Source: Pseudoduganella albidiflava (GTDB taxonomy: Bacteria; Pseudomonadota; Gammaproteobacteria; Burkholderiales; Burkholderiaceae_D). From it: 64,000 nucleotides of DNA. The position numbers were made by a program, and so were the translations under genes. Location: positions 3,658,001 to 3,722,000 of the forward strand of contig NZ_CP036401.1 of the NCBI RefSeq assembly GCF_004322755.1, in the 5' to 3' direction. Positions 34,789 to 42,937 of this stretch are shown piece after piece. The notes beneath the pieces were generated by a model that saw only the letters and a program-made list of their open reading frames with translations, did not search any database and was not told the origin of the DNA. Positions within the stretch are counted from its first letter, which is position 1. Each line of letters starts with the position of its first letter.

Positions 34789-35174
34789 TGCTTCTGTCGC
34801 TTCAAGTACGCGTCGAACTTTTTTAGGATGGCCAGCTCCTCCTGGGCGCGAGCCAACTGACGCTTTAATTGCACGATCTCACTTTCTTCGCTCGCCGGCT
34901 TACGCCCTCGCGAACTGAAGCTGGCCTCCGGCCCCTTTTGCTCTAGGGCCTTGGCCCATTTATAGAGCTGATTGCGCCTGACGCCCAGCTCCAGTGCCAG
35001 CGCTTCCGCCGTCTGTTTGCCATCGTTAAGACGAGCAACAGCGGCAAGCTTGAATTGTTTGGTGTAAACAGAACGATGCTGCCGTTCGGCGGCAGCATCT
35101 TCAGATGGGGATTTTTCTGGCTTGGTTGTCATGGATTCCTCTGAGACGTATTGTCTCTTGTTTAGGATGTCCAC
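34785..35174 (-). CDS. IS3-family transposase OrfA (HTH)
   Basis: The protein has 129 residues. A helix-turn-helix (YTKQFKLAAVARLNDGKQTAEALALELGV, in two helices near residues 38-65) binds the IS ends. A C-terminal leucine-zipper-like segment (SEIVQLKRQLARAQEELAIL) follows. Near its end the codons CTA AAA AAG contain the slippery heptamer A-AAA-AAG, from which -1 frameshifting leads into orfB. Confidence 0.92.
   Translation of the reverse strand: MDILNKRQYVSEESMTTKPEKSPSEDAAAERQHRSVYTKQFKLAAVARLNDGKQTAEALALELGVRRNQLYKWAKALEQKGPEASFSSRGRKPASEESEIVQLKRQLARAQEELAILKKFDAYLKRQKQ
34818..34824 (-). other. Programmed -1 frameshift heptamer (A AAA AAG)
   Basis: On the minus strand AAAAAAG is in the correct phase (CT[A AAA AAG]). 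Slippage back by one base reads without a stop through VRRVLEATEAVKYAAIEEL into the OrfB frame, giving the OrfAB transposase. Confidence 0.88.
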
Positions 35175-35192
35175 GAAACCCGGTACACCTCA

Positions 35193-35228
35193 GACCCGCC
35201 GGGTCTGACCCCTGATTCTGCACTTGGG
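35193..35228 (+). repeat. Dispersed palindromic repeat, copy C, right half
   Basis: It begins with the duplicated GAC (35193-35195), completes the core with CCGCCGGGTCTGACCCC (35196-35212), and continues with TGATTCTGCACTTGGGTTT, the conserved arm. Together with 33865-33894 it forms one ancestral copy interrupted by the IS. Confidence 0.85.
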
Positions 35229-35314
35229 TTTGGCTTATTCAAGCAGCCCGGGGCCGGCCCCAGCTTCCCGCCGTTGGAGTAACGAGCCGAAGTCCCGGCA
35301 AACCTTCGAAACAC

Positions 35315-35992
35315 TCAAAACAATTCCGGCTGCGGATCAGTGGTGCCGGCCGCAGGCTCCGGCCCGGCCGCCAGCAAGCCATCCGCCGGCAGCACCAGCA
35401 TGCGGCGCGCGGCCTCGGGGTCGCGGCAGCGCAGCCAGGTATCCCACAGCGCGGGGTCCAGCGGCACCAGCGCGCGCTTTTCATCGCCCGGCCGGTGGAA
35501 GCGCGACAGCAGCGGGTGCGCATCGGCATTGACGGTCAGCTGCGTGAACGAGCAGACGCGCCGCCCGTCCGGTTCTTCCCAGGCGCGCCACAGGCCGGCG
35601 ACCGCCAGCGGCCCGCCGTCGGCGCGGCCGATCGACCAGCGCTGGTGGCGGCCGCTTTCGTAGTTCGGCTCGAACCAGCGCTCCATCGGCACCAGGCAAA
35701 AGCGGCTGCGCGCCCAGGCGTCGCGGTAGCTGGCCAGTTCGGCCACGGTTTCGCTGCGGGCATTCATCGTCGAATAGGCGCGGCTGCCCGGCGCCAGGCG
35801 GTGCTGCGGCACCATGCCGTAACTGGCGACCAGGCAGCGGCGGCCCTCCGGCGCGGCGACGATGATGGGCGCCGCGTAGTCCTGCCACACTTCGTGCTCC
35901 CACTCGCCGCGCGGGTCGAACGGCACTCTCTGGTCCAGGGCGGCGAAGCGCGCCAGGCTGTCCCGTTTCACCGTCACATAATTCACGCACAT
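35315..35992 (-). CDS. SRAP-family protein (HMCES/YedK), abasic-site DNA-protein crosslinker
   Basis: The protein has 225 residues, beginning Met-Cys-Val-Asn. Cys2, exposed after Met removal, forms a thiazolidine link with abasic sites in single-stranded DNA. Other family motifs are NARSET (Asn), PMERWFEPNY (Glu), and ADAHPLLSRFH with the active-site His near 'RFHRPGDEKR'. It shields abasic sites and may act in SOS-linked repair. The start at 35992 is dictated by the conserved Cys2; an upstream frame to 36238 is spurious. The gene lies directly beside the IS3 insertion. Confidence 0.93.
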   Translation of the reverse strand: MCVNYVTVKRDSLARFAALDQRVPFDPRGEWEHEVWQDYAAPIIVAAPEGRRCLVASYGMVPQHRLAPGSRAYSTMNARSETVAELASYRDAWARSRFCLVPMERWFEPNYESGRHQRWSIGRADGGPLAVAGLWRAWEEPDGRRVCSFTQLTVNADAHPLLSRFHRPGDEKRALVPLDPALWDTWLRCRDPEAARRMLVLPADGLLAAGPEPAAGTTDPQPELF

Positions 35993-36167
35993 GCCGCTCG
36001 TCCTTTCCCCTTTCTTCGCGGATCCGTACCCTCGCACCGCGCCGCGCGCATGGTAGCAGGACTCATGGAAAATGGTGCCATGCATCATCGATAGCGCAAC
36101 CAGATGGGTGCCCAAAATGACGCCGAGCCATGTTATTGTGGCACTCCTTCGACATGATTGCGCAAAC

Positions 36168-37442
36168 ATGCACACTAAAAAAATTAGGGGACTGCGCTGG
36201 TGGATGATCGGACTGGTCATGCTCGGCGCCATCATCAACTACCTGACGCGCAGCACGCTGGCCGTGGCCGCGCCCACGCTGCTCACCGAGCTGAACATCA
36301 CCACCCAGGAGTATTCGTACATCACGGCGGCGTTCCAGGGTGCCATCATGCTGCAGCCGCTGTGCGGCTATGTGCTGGACGTGATCGGCCTGAAGTACGG
36401 CTATGCGATGTTCGCCACGGCCTGGTCGCTGATCTGCATGGCGCACGGCATGGCCACCAACTGGCAGGCGCTGGCCTTCCTGCGCGGCCTGCTGGGCCTG
36501 GCCGAAGGATCGGCCAACCCGGCCGGCATGAAGGCCGTGTCGGAATGGTTCCCGGCCAAGGAACGGGGCCTGGCGGGCGGCATCTACAACATCGGCGCCT
36601 CGTTCGGCTCGATGCTGGCGCCGCCGCTGGTGGTGTGGGCGATCCTGCACTACAACTGGCAATCCGCGTTCGTGATCACCGGCGCGCTGGGCCTCGTGTG
36701 GGTGGCGGCCTGGCTTCTGCTGTACGACGCGCCGGCGCGCCACCGCCGCATGTCGGCCGCCGAGGCGGAACACATCGCCGCCGGCCAGGAACAGCACCTG
36801 CAGGGCGACGGCAAGCGGCCGTCGGTCGGCAGCATCCTCAAGCGGCGCAATTTCTGGGGCATCGCGCTGCCCCGCTTCCTGGCCGACCCGGCCTGGGGCA
36901 CGCTGGCGTTCTGGGTGCCGCTGTACCTGACCACGGTGCGCGGCTTCGACCTGGCGCAGATCGCCATGTTCGCCTGGCTGCCGTTCCTGGCCGCGGACCT
37001 GGGCTGCATGTTCGGGCCGATCGTCGTGCTGTGGCTGCAAAAGCGCGGCGTACGCCTGATCAACGCGCGCCGCGGCGCCTTCACGGTGGGCGCCTGCATG
37101 ATGATGGGCGTGGCCTTCGTGGGCTACGTGGAAAGCCCGTATGCGGCGATCGCCCTGCTGAGCCTTGCCGGCTTCGCGCACCAGACCCTCTCCGTCACCG
37201 TCATCACGATGTCGTCGGACCTGTTCAAGCGCAACGAGGTGGCCACCGTGGCCGGCATGTGCGGCACCTTCGGCAACCTGGGCCTGCTGATCTTTTCCCT
37301 GCTGATCGGCGGCCTGATGGCCAGCGTCGGCTATACGCCGTTCTTCGTCAGCCTGGCCGTGCTCGACCTGGTCGCCGCCGCCCTGCTGTGGATCCTCGTG
37401 CGCGAACCCGCGCCGCAACCCATGAATCCCCTCAAAGCATGA
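36168..37442 (+). CDS. MFS transporter, ACS family (sugar acid/hexuronate type)
   Basis: This 424-residue protein has 12 predicted helices. It opens WWMIGLVMLGAIINYLTRSTLAVAAPTL, the ACS-family signature shared by ExuT, GudP and related transporters (quoted residues about 11-40 in two pieces), with GLAEGSANPAGMKAVSEWFP after helix 4. It should import a sugar acid or oligosaccharide-derived anion by proton symport. Its last bases overlap the start of the GH43 xylosidase gene (ATGA at 37439-37442), so the two are translationally coupled. A substrate related to xylan (aldouronate or xylose oligomers) is inferred. The ATG at 36168 is chosen because it begins the first basic-hydrophobic segment. 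Confidence 0.88.
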   Translation: MHTKKIRGLRWWMIGLVMLGAIINYLTRSTLAVAAPTLLTELNITTQEYSYITAAFQGAIMLQPLCGYVLDVIGLKYGYAMFATAWSLICMAHGMATNWQALAFLRGLLGLAEGSANPAGMKAVSEWFPAKERGLAGGIYNIGASFGSMLAPPLVVWAILHYNWQSAFVITGALGLVWVAAWLLLYDAPARHRRMSAAEAEHIAAGQEQHLQGDGKRPSVGSILKRRNFWGIALPRFLADPAWGTLAFWVPLYLTTVRGFDLAQIAMFAWLPFLAADLGCMFGPIVVLWLQKRGVRLINARRGAFTVGACMMMGVAFVGYVESPYAAIALLSLAGFAHQTLSVTVITMSSDLFKRNEVATVAGMCGTFGNLGLLIFSLLIGGLMASVGYTPFFVSLAVLDLVAAALLWILVREPAPQPMNPLKA

Positions 37443-39100
37443 TCCAGAACCCGATACTCCCCGGCTTCAACCCCGACCCGTCGATCGTGCGGGTGGGCGA
37501 CGATTACTATATCGCCACCTCCACCTTCGAATGGTACCCGGGCGTGCAGATCCACCATTCGCGCGACCTGGTCAACTGGCGCCTGCTGACCCGGCCGCTG
37601 ACGCGCGCCAGCCAGCTGAACATGCTGGGGGCGCCCGATTCCTGCGGCGTGTGGGCGCCATGCCTGACGTACGCCGATGGCCTGTTCTGGCTCATCTACA
37701 CGGACGTCAAGCGCTACGGCCGCACCTCCACCGGCGGCGCCACGGGCAGCGCCTCGCTGCGCGACTTCCACAATTACCTGGTCACCAGCCCGGCCATCGA
37801 CGGCCCGTGGTCCGATCCCGTGTACCTGAACAGCAGCGGCTTCGACCCTTCCCTGTTCCACGATACGGACGGCCGCAAGTACCTGCTGAACCAGTTGTGG
37901 GACCACCGCCCGGGCGGCAACCGCTTCAACGGCATCGTGGCGCAGGAATATTCGGTGGCCGAAGGCCGCCTGGTCGGCCGCCGCACCAATATCTTCCCGG
38001 GCACCGCCCATGGCCTGACCGAGGCGCCGCACCTGTACCAGCGCGACGGCTATTACTACCTGCTCACCGCCGAGGGTGGCACCGGCTGGCACCACGGGGT
38101 GACGATGGCGCGCTCGCGCGACCTGCTGGGACCCTACGAACTGCATCCGGACGTGACCATCCTCACCTCGCGCCAGCGGCCGGATGCTGCGCTGCAGCGT
38201 GCCGGCCACGCGGACCTGGTCGAGACCCGGGACGGCCAGACCTACATGGTGTACCTGTGCGGCCGCCCGCTGCGCAACCGCGGCACGTGCACGCTGGGCC
38301 GCGAGACCGCCATCCAGCCGATGGCGTGGGGCGACGACGGCTGGCTGCGCACGGTCGACGGCAGCGGGATGCCGGCACTGCAGGCCCCCGTGCCGGCGCT
38401 GCCGGAGCACCGTTTCGCGCCAGCGCCGGTGCGCGAAGATTTCGATGGCGCCGCCCTGCCAATCGATTTCCAGTGGCTGCGTTCGCCGTGGCCCGACGAG
38501 CTGTTTTCCCTGGAGGCCCGGCCGGGCCACCTGCGCCTGCATGGGCGCGAAAGCCTGGGCAGCACGTTCCGCCAGGCGCTGGTGGCGCGGCGCCAGCAGT
38601 CGCACTGCTTCAGCGCGGCGACGGTGATCGACTTCGCGCCGGAGCACTACCAGCAGCAGGCCGGCCTGGTGTGCTACTACAACGCCGCCAAGTTCCACTA
38701 CCTGTACATCACCCACGACGACACGGTCGGCCGGCACCTGCGCGTGATGAGCAGCCTGCCCAACCATGTGCAGACCGATACCTTCACCCTGCCCGTGCCG
38801 CTGCCGGCAAGCGGGCCGGTGGAGCTGCGCGTGGAAGTGGACGAGGAACGGCTGCTGTTCGGCTGGCGCCCGGCGGACGACGGGCCGGACGCCGCCTGGC
38901 AATGGCTGCCGCAGCAGTTCGATGCCAGCATCCTGTCCGACGAAGCCAACGCCCCGGGCCAGCCGAACTTCACCGGCGCCTTCGTCGGCATGGCTTGCCA
39001 GGACATGTCCGGCGCGCGCCTGCACGCCGATTTCGACTGGTTCGCGTACCGCGGCCGGGCATACTGCGCCGATGCGAAGGCACTGCCTTCCCCTGCCTGA
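37439..39100 (+). CDS. xynB: GH43 beta-xylosidase
   Basis: The protein has 553 residues with no signal peptide, so it is cytoplasmic. The five-bladed propeller (about 1-320) starts NPILPGFNPDPSIVRVGDDYY (general-base Asp in PDPS), followed by TSTFEWYPGVQIHHS, a central Asp in SGFDPSLFHD and the catalytic acid Glu in HGLTEAPHLY. A C-terminal beta-sandwich (about 330-545, LVCYYNAAKFHYLYI) is the usual GH43 accessory domain. It releases xylose from the non-reducing ends of short xylo-oligosaccharides. It is coupled to the MFS gene, forming an import-and-cleave unit. Arabinofuranosidase activity is a possible side function. Confidence 0.92.
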   Translation: MIQNPILPGFNPDPSIVRVGDDYYIATSTFEWYPGVQIHHSRDLVNWRLLTRPLTRASQLNMLGAPDSCGVWAPCLTYADGLFWLIYTDVKRYGRTSTGGATGSASLRDFHNYLVTSPAIDGPWSDPVYLNSSGFDPSLFHDTDGRKYLLNQLWDHRPGGNRFNGIVAQEYSVAEGRLVGRRTNIFPGTAHGLTEAPHLYQRDGYYYLLTAEGGTGWHHGVTMARSRDLLGPYELHPDVTILTSRQRPDAALQRAGHADLVETRDGQTYMVYLCGRPLRNRGTCTLGRETAIQPMAWGDDGWLRTVDGSGMPALQAPVPALPEHRFAPAPVREDFDGAALPIDFQWLRSPWPDELFSLEARPGHLRLHGRESLGSTFRQALVARRQQSHCFSAATVIDFAPEHYQQQAGLVCYYNAAKFHYLYITHDDTVGRHLRVMSSLPNHVQTDTFTLPVPLPASGPVELRVEVDEERLLFGWRPADDGPDAAWQWLPQQFDASILSDEANAPGQPNFTGAFVGMACQDMSGARLHADFDWFAYRGRAYCADAKALPSPA

Positions 39101-39118
39101 TCTACCGACGCGGCGCGG

Positions 39119-39140
39119 CGCGGCGGGAAGCCCCGCCGCG
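39119..39140. terminator. GC hairpin after the xylosidase gene
   Basis: CGCGGCGGG (39119-39127) pairs with CCCGCCGCG (39132-39140) over a 4-nt loop. There is no T tract, so intrinsic termination is uncertain. Confidence 0.4.
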
Positions 39141-39235
39141 ACCGTGGCTCGCGTGCCACCCGGTCATGCCTTTCGTGTCCTCATTGTTTCGCCGACTCCG
39201 GTATAGTGACGACAGCCCATCGGCACAACGGAATC

Positions 39236-41191
39236 ATGCTCAGCGGTTACTACCATCCCATCCTTGTCACCGTCTCGATCGCGGTGGCGATCTTCGCGGC
39301 TTACACGGGGTTGAGCCTGGCCGACCGCGTGCGCAGTTCGCAAGGCATCGTCGCGGCCGGATGGACGGCCGGCGGCGCGCTCGCGCTCGGCACCGGCATC
39401 TGGGCCATGCATTTCATCGGCATGCTGGCCTTCCGGCTGCCGATCCCGCTCGGCTACGACCTGGGCATCACCGGCCTGTCGCTGCTGCTCCCGGTCGTGG
39501 TGACCGGGCTGGCCCTATGGCAGCTGCGCCACCGCGTCGTCTCGGCGCGCCGCCTCGGCGTGGCCGCGCTGCTGATGGGCCTGGGCATCAACGGCATGCA
39601 CTACACCGGCATGGCCGCCATGCGCATGGCGCCCGGGATCGTCTGGGATCCGCTGGCGTTCGCGGCGTCCGTGGCGCTGGCCATCGGCGCCGCCGCCGGC
39701 TCCCTGTGGATCGCCTACCGGCTGCGCCAGCGCACGCCGCGGGCCAGCCTGATCCAGGCCGCCGCCGCCATCGTGATGGGGCTGGCCATCGCCGGCATGC
39801 ACTACACGGGCATGGCGGCCGCCAGTTTCCCGGCCGGCAGCGTGTGCCTGGCCGCCAGCGAAGGTGTCGATGGCGTGAACCTGGCGGTGCTGGTCGCCAT
39901 CGGCACGGCCGGCATCCTCACCATCGCGCTGATCGTCGCCGTCTACGATGCCCGCCTGGAGGCGCGCACCCACGTGCTCGCGGCATCGCTGGCCACCGCC
40001 GAGGAACGCCGCTCGCAATTTCTGGATGAACACGAGGCGCGCTTGCAGGTGGAGCGGCTGTCGCACCTGAAGGATGAATTCCTGGCCACGCTGTCGCACG
40101 AACTGCGCACGCCCCTGAACGCGGTGCTGGGCTGGGCCCAGCTGCTCCAGCAGGGCGGCAAGGACGAAGCCACGCTGCAGCGCGGCCTGGCGGCCATCGA
40201 ACGCAACGCCCGCGCCCAGGTGCAGATGATCGACGACCTGCTCGACATGAGCGGCATCGTCTCCGGCAAGGTGCAGATGGAACCGGCGCCCATCTGGCCG
40301 GCCGAATTCGTAGCCGCCTCGGTGGATGCGATCCGGCCGATGGCGCTGGCACGCCGCATCGTGGTGACCACCGACATCGACCGCCAGGCCGGCCCCGTGC
40401 TGGCCGACGCGGCGCGCATGCAGCAGGTGATGGGCAACCTGCTGTCGAACGCCGTCAAGTTCACCGAGCCGGGCGGCCGCATCACCGTCACGCTGGCCGG
40501 CGCCGCCGACCAACCCGGCCACGCGATGATCCGGGTGGCCGATACGGGCGCCGGCATCGATCCGGTGTTCCTGCCACACGTGTTCGACCGCTTCCGCCAG
40601 GCCGACGCGTCGACCACGCGCCTGCATGGCGGCCTCGGGCTGGGCCTGTCGATCGCGCGCCAGCTGGTGGAACTGCAGGGGGGCACGATCCGCGCCGACA
40701 GCGCCGGCACCGGGCGCGGCGCGGCATTCACGGTGGCGCTGCCGCTGTCCACCTTCGCGGCACCGCGCACGGCCGGGCACGATACGGCGCCGGCGCAGGC
40801 GGTGGACCTGGGCGGCGCGGTGATCGTCGCCGTGGACGACCAGCCCGATTCGCTGGATGTGCTGAAGCGTGCCCTGGTCGCCGCCAACGCGCGCGTCTAC
40901 ACGGCCGGCAGCGGCATCGGCGCGCTGAACCTAGTGGCCAGCGTGCGCCCCGCCCTGCTGATCAGCGATATCAGCATGCCCGGCATGGATGGCTTCGAAC
41001 TGCTGCGCAAGGTGCGCGCGCTACCCAACTGCCGCGCGCTGCCGGCCCTGGCGCTGACCGCGATGGCCGGCCCCCGCGAGCGGGAACGGGCGCTGCGGGC
41101 CGGCTATACCGACCATCTGCCGAAACCCGTGGGGCCGGCCACGCTGGTGCATGCCGCCGCCGAATTGCTGGGGCAGCGGGAGAAGGCTTAG
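39236..41191 (+). CDS. MHYT-domain hybrid histidine kinase
   Basis: The protein has about 651 residues. The N-terminal MHYT sensor has seven membrane helices (about 5-235) with three metal-binding motifs (WAMHFIGM and two GMHYTGM), thought to bind copper or haem and sense O2, CO or NO. A coiled linker leads to HisKA (H288 in LSHELRTP), HATPase (NLLSNAVKF, DTGAGI, GLGLGLS) and a receiver with Asp578 (ISDISMPGMDG). No output domain is present. The ATG at 39236 is used; a GTG at 39206 would add ten polar residues. It is monocistronic. Confidence 0.9.
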   Translation: MLSGYYHPILVTVSIAVAIFAAYTGLSLADRVRSSQGIVAAGWTAGGALALGTGIWAMHFIGMLAFRLPIPLGYDLGITGLSLLLPVVVTGLALWQLRHRVVSARRLGVAALLMGLGINGMHYTGMAAMRMAPGIVWDPLAFAASVALAIGAAAGSLWIAYRLRQRTPRASLIQAAAAIVMGLAIAGMHYTGMAAASFPAGSVCLAASEGVDGVNLAVLVAIGTAGILTIALIVAVYDARLEARTHVLAASLATAEERRSQFLDEHEARLQVERLSHLKDEFLATLSHELRTPLNAVLGWAQLLQQGGKDEATLQRGLAAIERNARAQVQMIDDLLDMSGIVSGKVQMEPAPIWPAEFVAASVDAIRPMALARRIVVTTDIDRQAGPVLADAARMQQVMGNLLSNAVKFTEPGGRITVTLAGAADQPGHAMIRVADTGAGIDPVFLPHVFDRFRQADASTTRLHGGLGLGLSIARQLVELQGGTIRADSAGTGRGAAFTVALPLSTFAAPRTAGHDTAPAQAVDLGGAVIVAVDDQPDSLDVLKRALVAANARVYTAGSGIGALNLVASVRPALLISDISMPGMDGFELLRKVRALPNCRALPALALTAMAGPRERERALRAGYTDHLPKPVGPATLVHAAAELLGQREKA

Positions 41192-41364
41192 CGGCTGACC
41201 GGTCGCCTGTCCCGAGAGGCACAACATCGTTTCATACAGCCTAGCAACGGGGAACATGGGTTGGCAGTGCTGGGTGCGTAGCTCGCCCCTTGTCGGCCGG
41301 TGCATGGTCGACGGCAGCGGCATTTCCGCATAGAATTGTCGTTTTAGCAAACGCCAATCTCGTC

Positions 41365-41865
41365 ATGCATATCCGCAAAGCACGTCCCACCGATAACTTC
41401 GATGCCAGAGCGGTCGTGCGCAAATCCCTGGCGTCATTCGGCCTCGTGGCGGATTTCGACACGCTGGACGCCGCCATCGGCGCCATCGGCCAGCCCGGCT
41501 CGCCGAACGAGATCGAACTGGTGGCGGACATTGCGGGCAAGGTAGTGGGCTGCCTGGTGATCCAGCGCCGCAGCGCAGCTTGCGCCAAGCTGTTCGGCTT
41601 CCACGTCGATGCGGCCATGCAGGGGCGCGGCATCGGTCGCGCCCTGCTCTCCGAGGCCATAGCCGCGGCAGCCAAGCGGAGTTTCACCGAACTGCAACTG
41701 GAGACTTGCGGCGGGATGGATGCCGCGATTCATCTGTATGAGTCGTTCGGGTGGAAGCGCGGGGCCGACCCGCTGCCGGGGAGTGGCGGAGATCGCTTTT
41801 ACTCGCTGGCGTTGATGGATCAGGCATCGGTGGAAACCGGGGAGCGGGCGCTGGCGAAGTGCTGA
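41365..41865 (+). CDS. GNAT-family N-acetyltransferase
   Basis: This 166-residue protein has the acetyl-CoA binding motif A (LFGFHVDAAMQGRGIGRALLSEAIAAA, around residues 78-104, with the Q-G-R-G-I-G loop) and motif B (LYESFGWKRG) near the end. It transfers acetyl from acetyl-CoA to an unidentified amine. The ATG at 41365 begins the typical 'MHIRKARPTD' opening. It has no operon partner. Confidence 0.86.
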   Translation: MHIRKARPTDNFDARAVVRKSLASFGLVADFDTLDAAIGAIGQPGSPNEIELVADIAGKVVGCLVIQRRSAACAKLFGFHVDAAMQGRGIGRALLSEAIAAAAKRSFTELQLETCGGMDAAIHLYESFGWKRGADPLPGSGGDRFYSLALMDQASVETGERALAKC

Positions 41866-41976
41866 GCCGCGCCTCCTGTCGCCGCCAGCACGACGCAGTC
41901 GACGAAGATGACGACGGCCCGGACGCTGCGCCGGACATCACATGCTTCTTTCCATTACTCTCCTGATATATCCCCG

Positions 41977-42465
41977 ATGATTGAAACCCGACCTGCACGC
42001 CTGGAAGAACGCCTGATCGTCAGAAATCTAATGGAGCTCTATCAGCACGACTTCTCCGAGATCGACGGGACCGATCTGGATGAACACGGCGAATATGGTT
42101 ACCACGATCTCGACTGCTTCTGGATCAGGCCGGACTGGTCGGCATATGTCATTGCTGTCGACGGCAAGTGGGCAGGCTTTGCGCTGACCAATGATGAGGT
42201 ATATGTACAGGGAAACACGCGTGCCATCGTCGAGTTCTTTATCGTCAGAAAATATCGAGGGCGAGGGATAGGCGGGCTCGCCGCGCAGGCCATCATGGAC
42301 CAGACTCCCGCTCGCTGGGAAATTCGGGTTCTCGAACAGAATGGCGCTGCCCTGTGCTTTTGGGCAAAGCTACTGGATAAGCAATGGCCGGATCAGCACA
42401 ATAAGGCCGTGCTTGCCAACGACGATTGGCACGGTCCGGTTTTCTCTGTCGACACCCGTGTGTGA
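41977..42465 (+). CDS. GNAT-like acetyltransferase, lower-GC gene
   Basis: This 162-residue protein opens MIETRPARLEERLIVRNLMELYQHDFSEIDG and has a GNAT motif A (VEFFIVRKYRGRGIGGLAAQ) followed by EIRVLEQNGAALCFWAKLL. It is similar to uncharacterised GNAT proteins described as predicted acetyltransferases. Codon use is less GC-biased than in the neighbours (for example TAT, AAT and ATA codons), which suggests transfer. The substrate is unknown. Confidence 0.82.
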   Translation: MIETRPARLEERLIVRNLMELYQHDFSEIDGTDLDEHGEYGYHDLDCFWIRPDWSAYVIAVDGKWAGFALTNDEVYVQGNTRAIVEFFIVRKYRGRGIGGLAAQAIMDQTPARWEIRVLEQNGAALCFWAKLLDKQWPDQHNKAVLANDDWHGPVFSVDTRV

Positions 42466-42494
42466 CGACGCTACGGAACAAAAAGGAGATCCTC

Positions 42495-42893
42495 TTGCTG
42501 TCAACACGAAATATACCCCTGGCCATGGCAATGCTTGCGACCACGGAGATGGCCGTCGCCGGGCAGCCGCCGGCACTCGTGGTCCTGGTCCAGTATGTGG
42601 TGAGCGGCAGTTCTCCTGGACACGTCGAGGAAACGCTGACAAGTCCGCTCGAACGCACGCTGGTCACGCTTCCCCGGGCCGTCAACATGGTATCCGTGAC
42701 GAGTGACAGCGCCGGGGGTGTCACTGTCGATCTTGAAATGCAGTTCGACGGCGGTGCGACGAGCCAGGATGTGGTCGCAGTCCTGGGCCGAATGGCGCAG
42801 CTGGACATCGGCAAGGATGTCGGGCCAACCGCAGTTTCCGTCCATCTTGGACCGACGCGCATCGACAGCAATACTGGCCTGCCGTTGCGCTAG
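42495..42893 (+). pseudogene. RND efflux permease N-terminal-like fragment
   Basis: The frame encodes 132 residues from a TTG (42495) preceded by AAGGAG at 4 nt. PPALVVLVQYVVSGSSPGHVEE and TSPLERTLVTLPRAVNMVSVT, then SDSAGGVTVDLEMQFDGGATSQDV, match the first periplasmic porter subdomain of RND efflux permeases, about residues 35-140 of a protein usually longer than 1000. The rest of the permease is absent; the frame stops at 42893. It could be a relic of a lost efflux gene or a small secreted protein re-using the domain, since a hydrophobic start (IPLAMAMLA) and a good ribosome-binding site are present. Confidence 0.55.
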
Positions 42894-42937
42894 GTGATGG
42901 CTTCCTGGCGGATGGATCGGGCGGCTGCGGCGCTCGA

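Larger units (their letters stand above)
33895..35192 (-). mobile_element. Complete IS3-family insertion sequence (1298 bp)
   Basis: The element starts TGAGATGTCCCGGGTTACGT (33895) and ends with the imperfect reverse complement (minus strand TGAGGTGTACCGGGTTTCGT from 35192). The terminal repeats of about 25 bp begin TG and end CA as in IS3 elements. A 3-bp duplication, GAC, flanks it (33892-33894 and 35193-35195). It carries orfA and orfB with a 4-bp overlap and a canonical frameshift heptamer. Removing the element and one GAC restores the palindromic core of the surrounding dispersed repeat exactly. The GC content is visibly lower than that of its neighbours, consistent with acquisition. All parts look intact, so it may be active. 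Confidence 0.95.

Noticed and set aside
36121..36167. Sigma-54 promoter before the ACS-family transporter (TGGCAC ... TTGC)
   Set aside because: The GG and GC elements are not separated by 10 bp, which RpoN promoters require.
42495..42893. Functional RND efflux pump
   Set aside because: Only about a tenth of an RND permease is present, with no downstream continuation and no adaptor protein.
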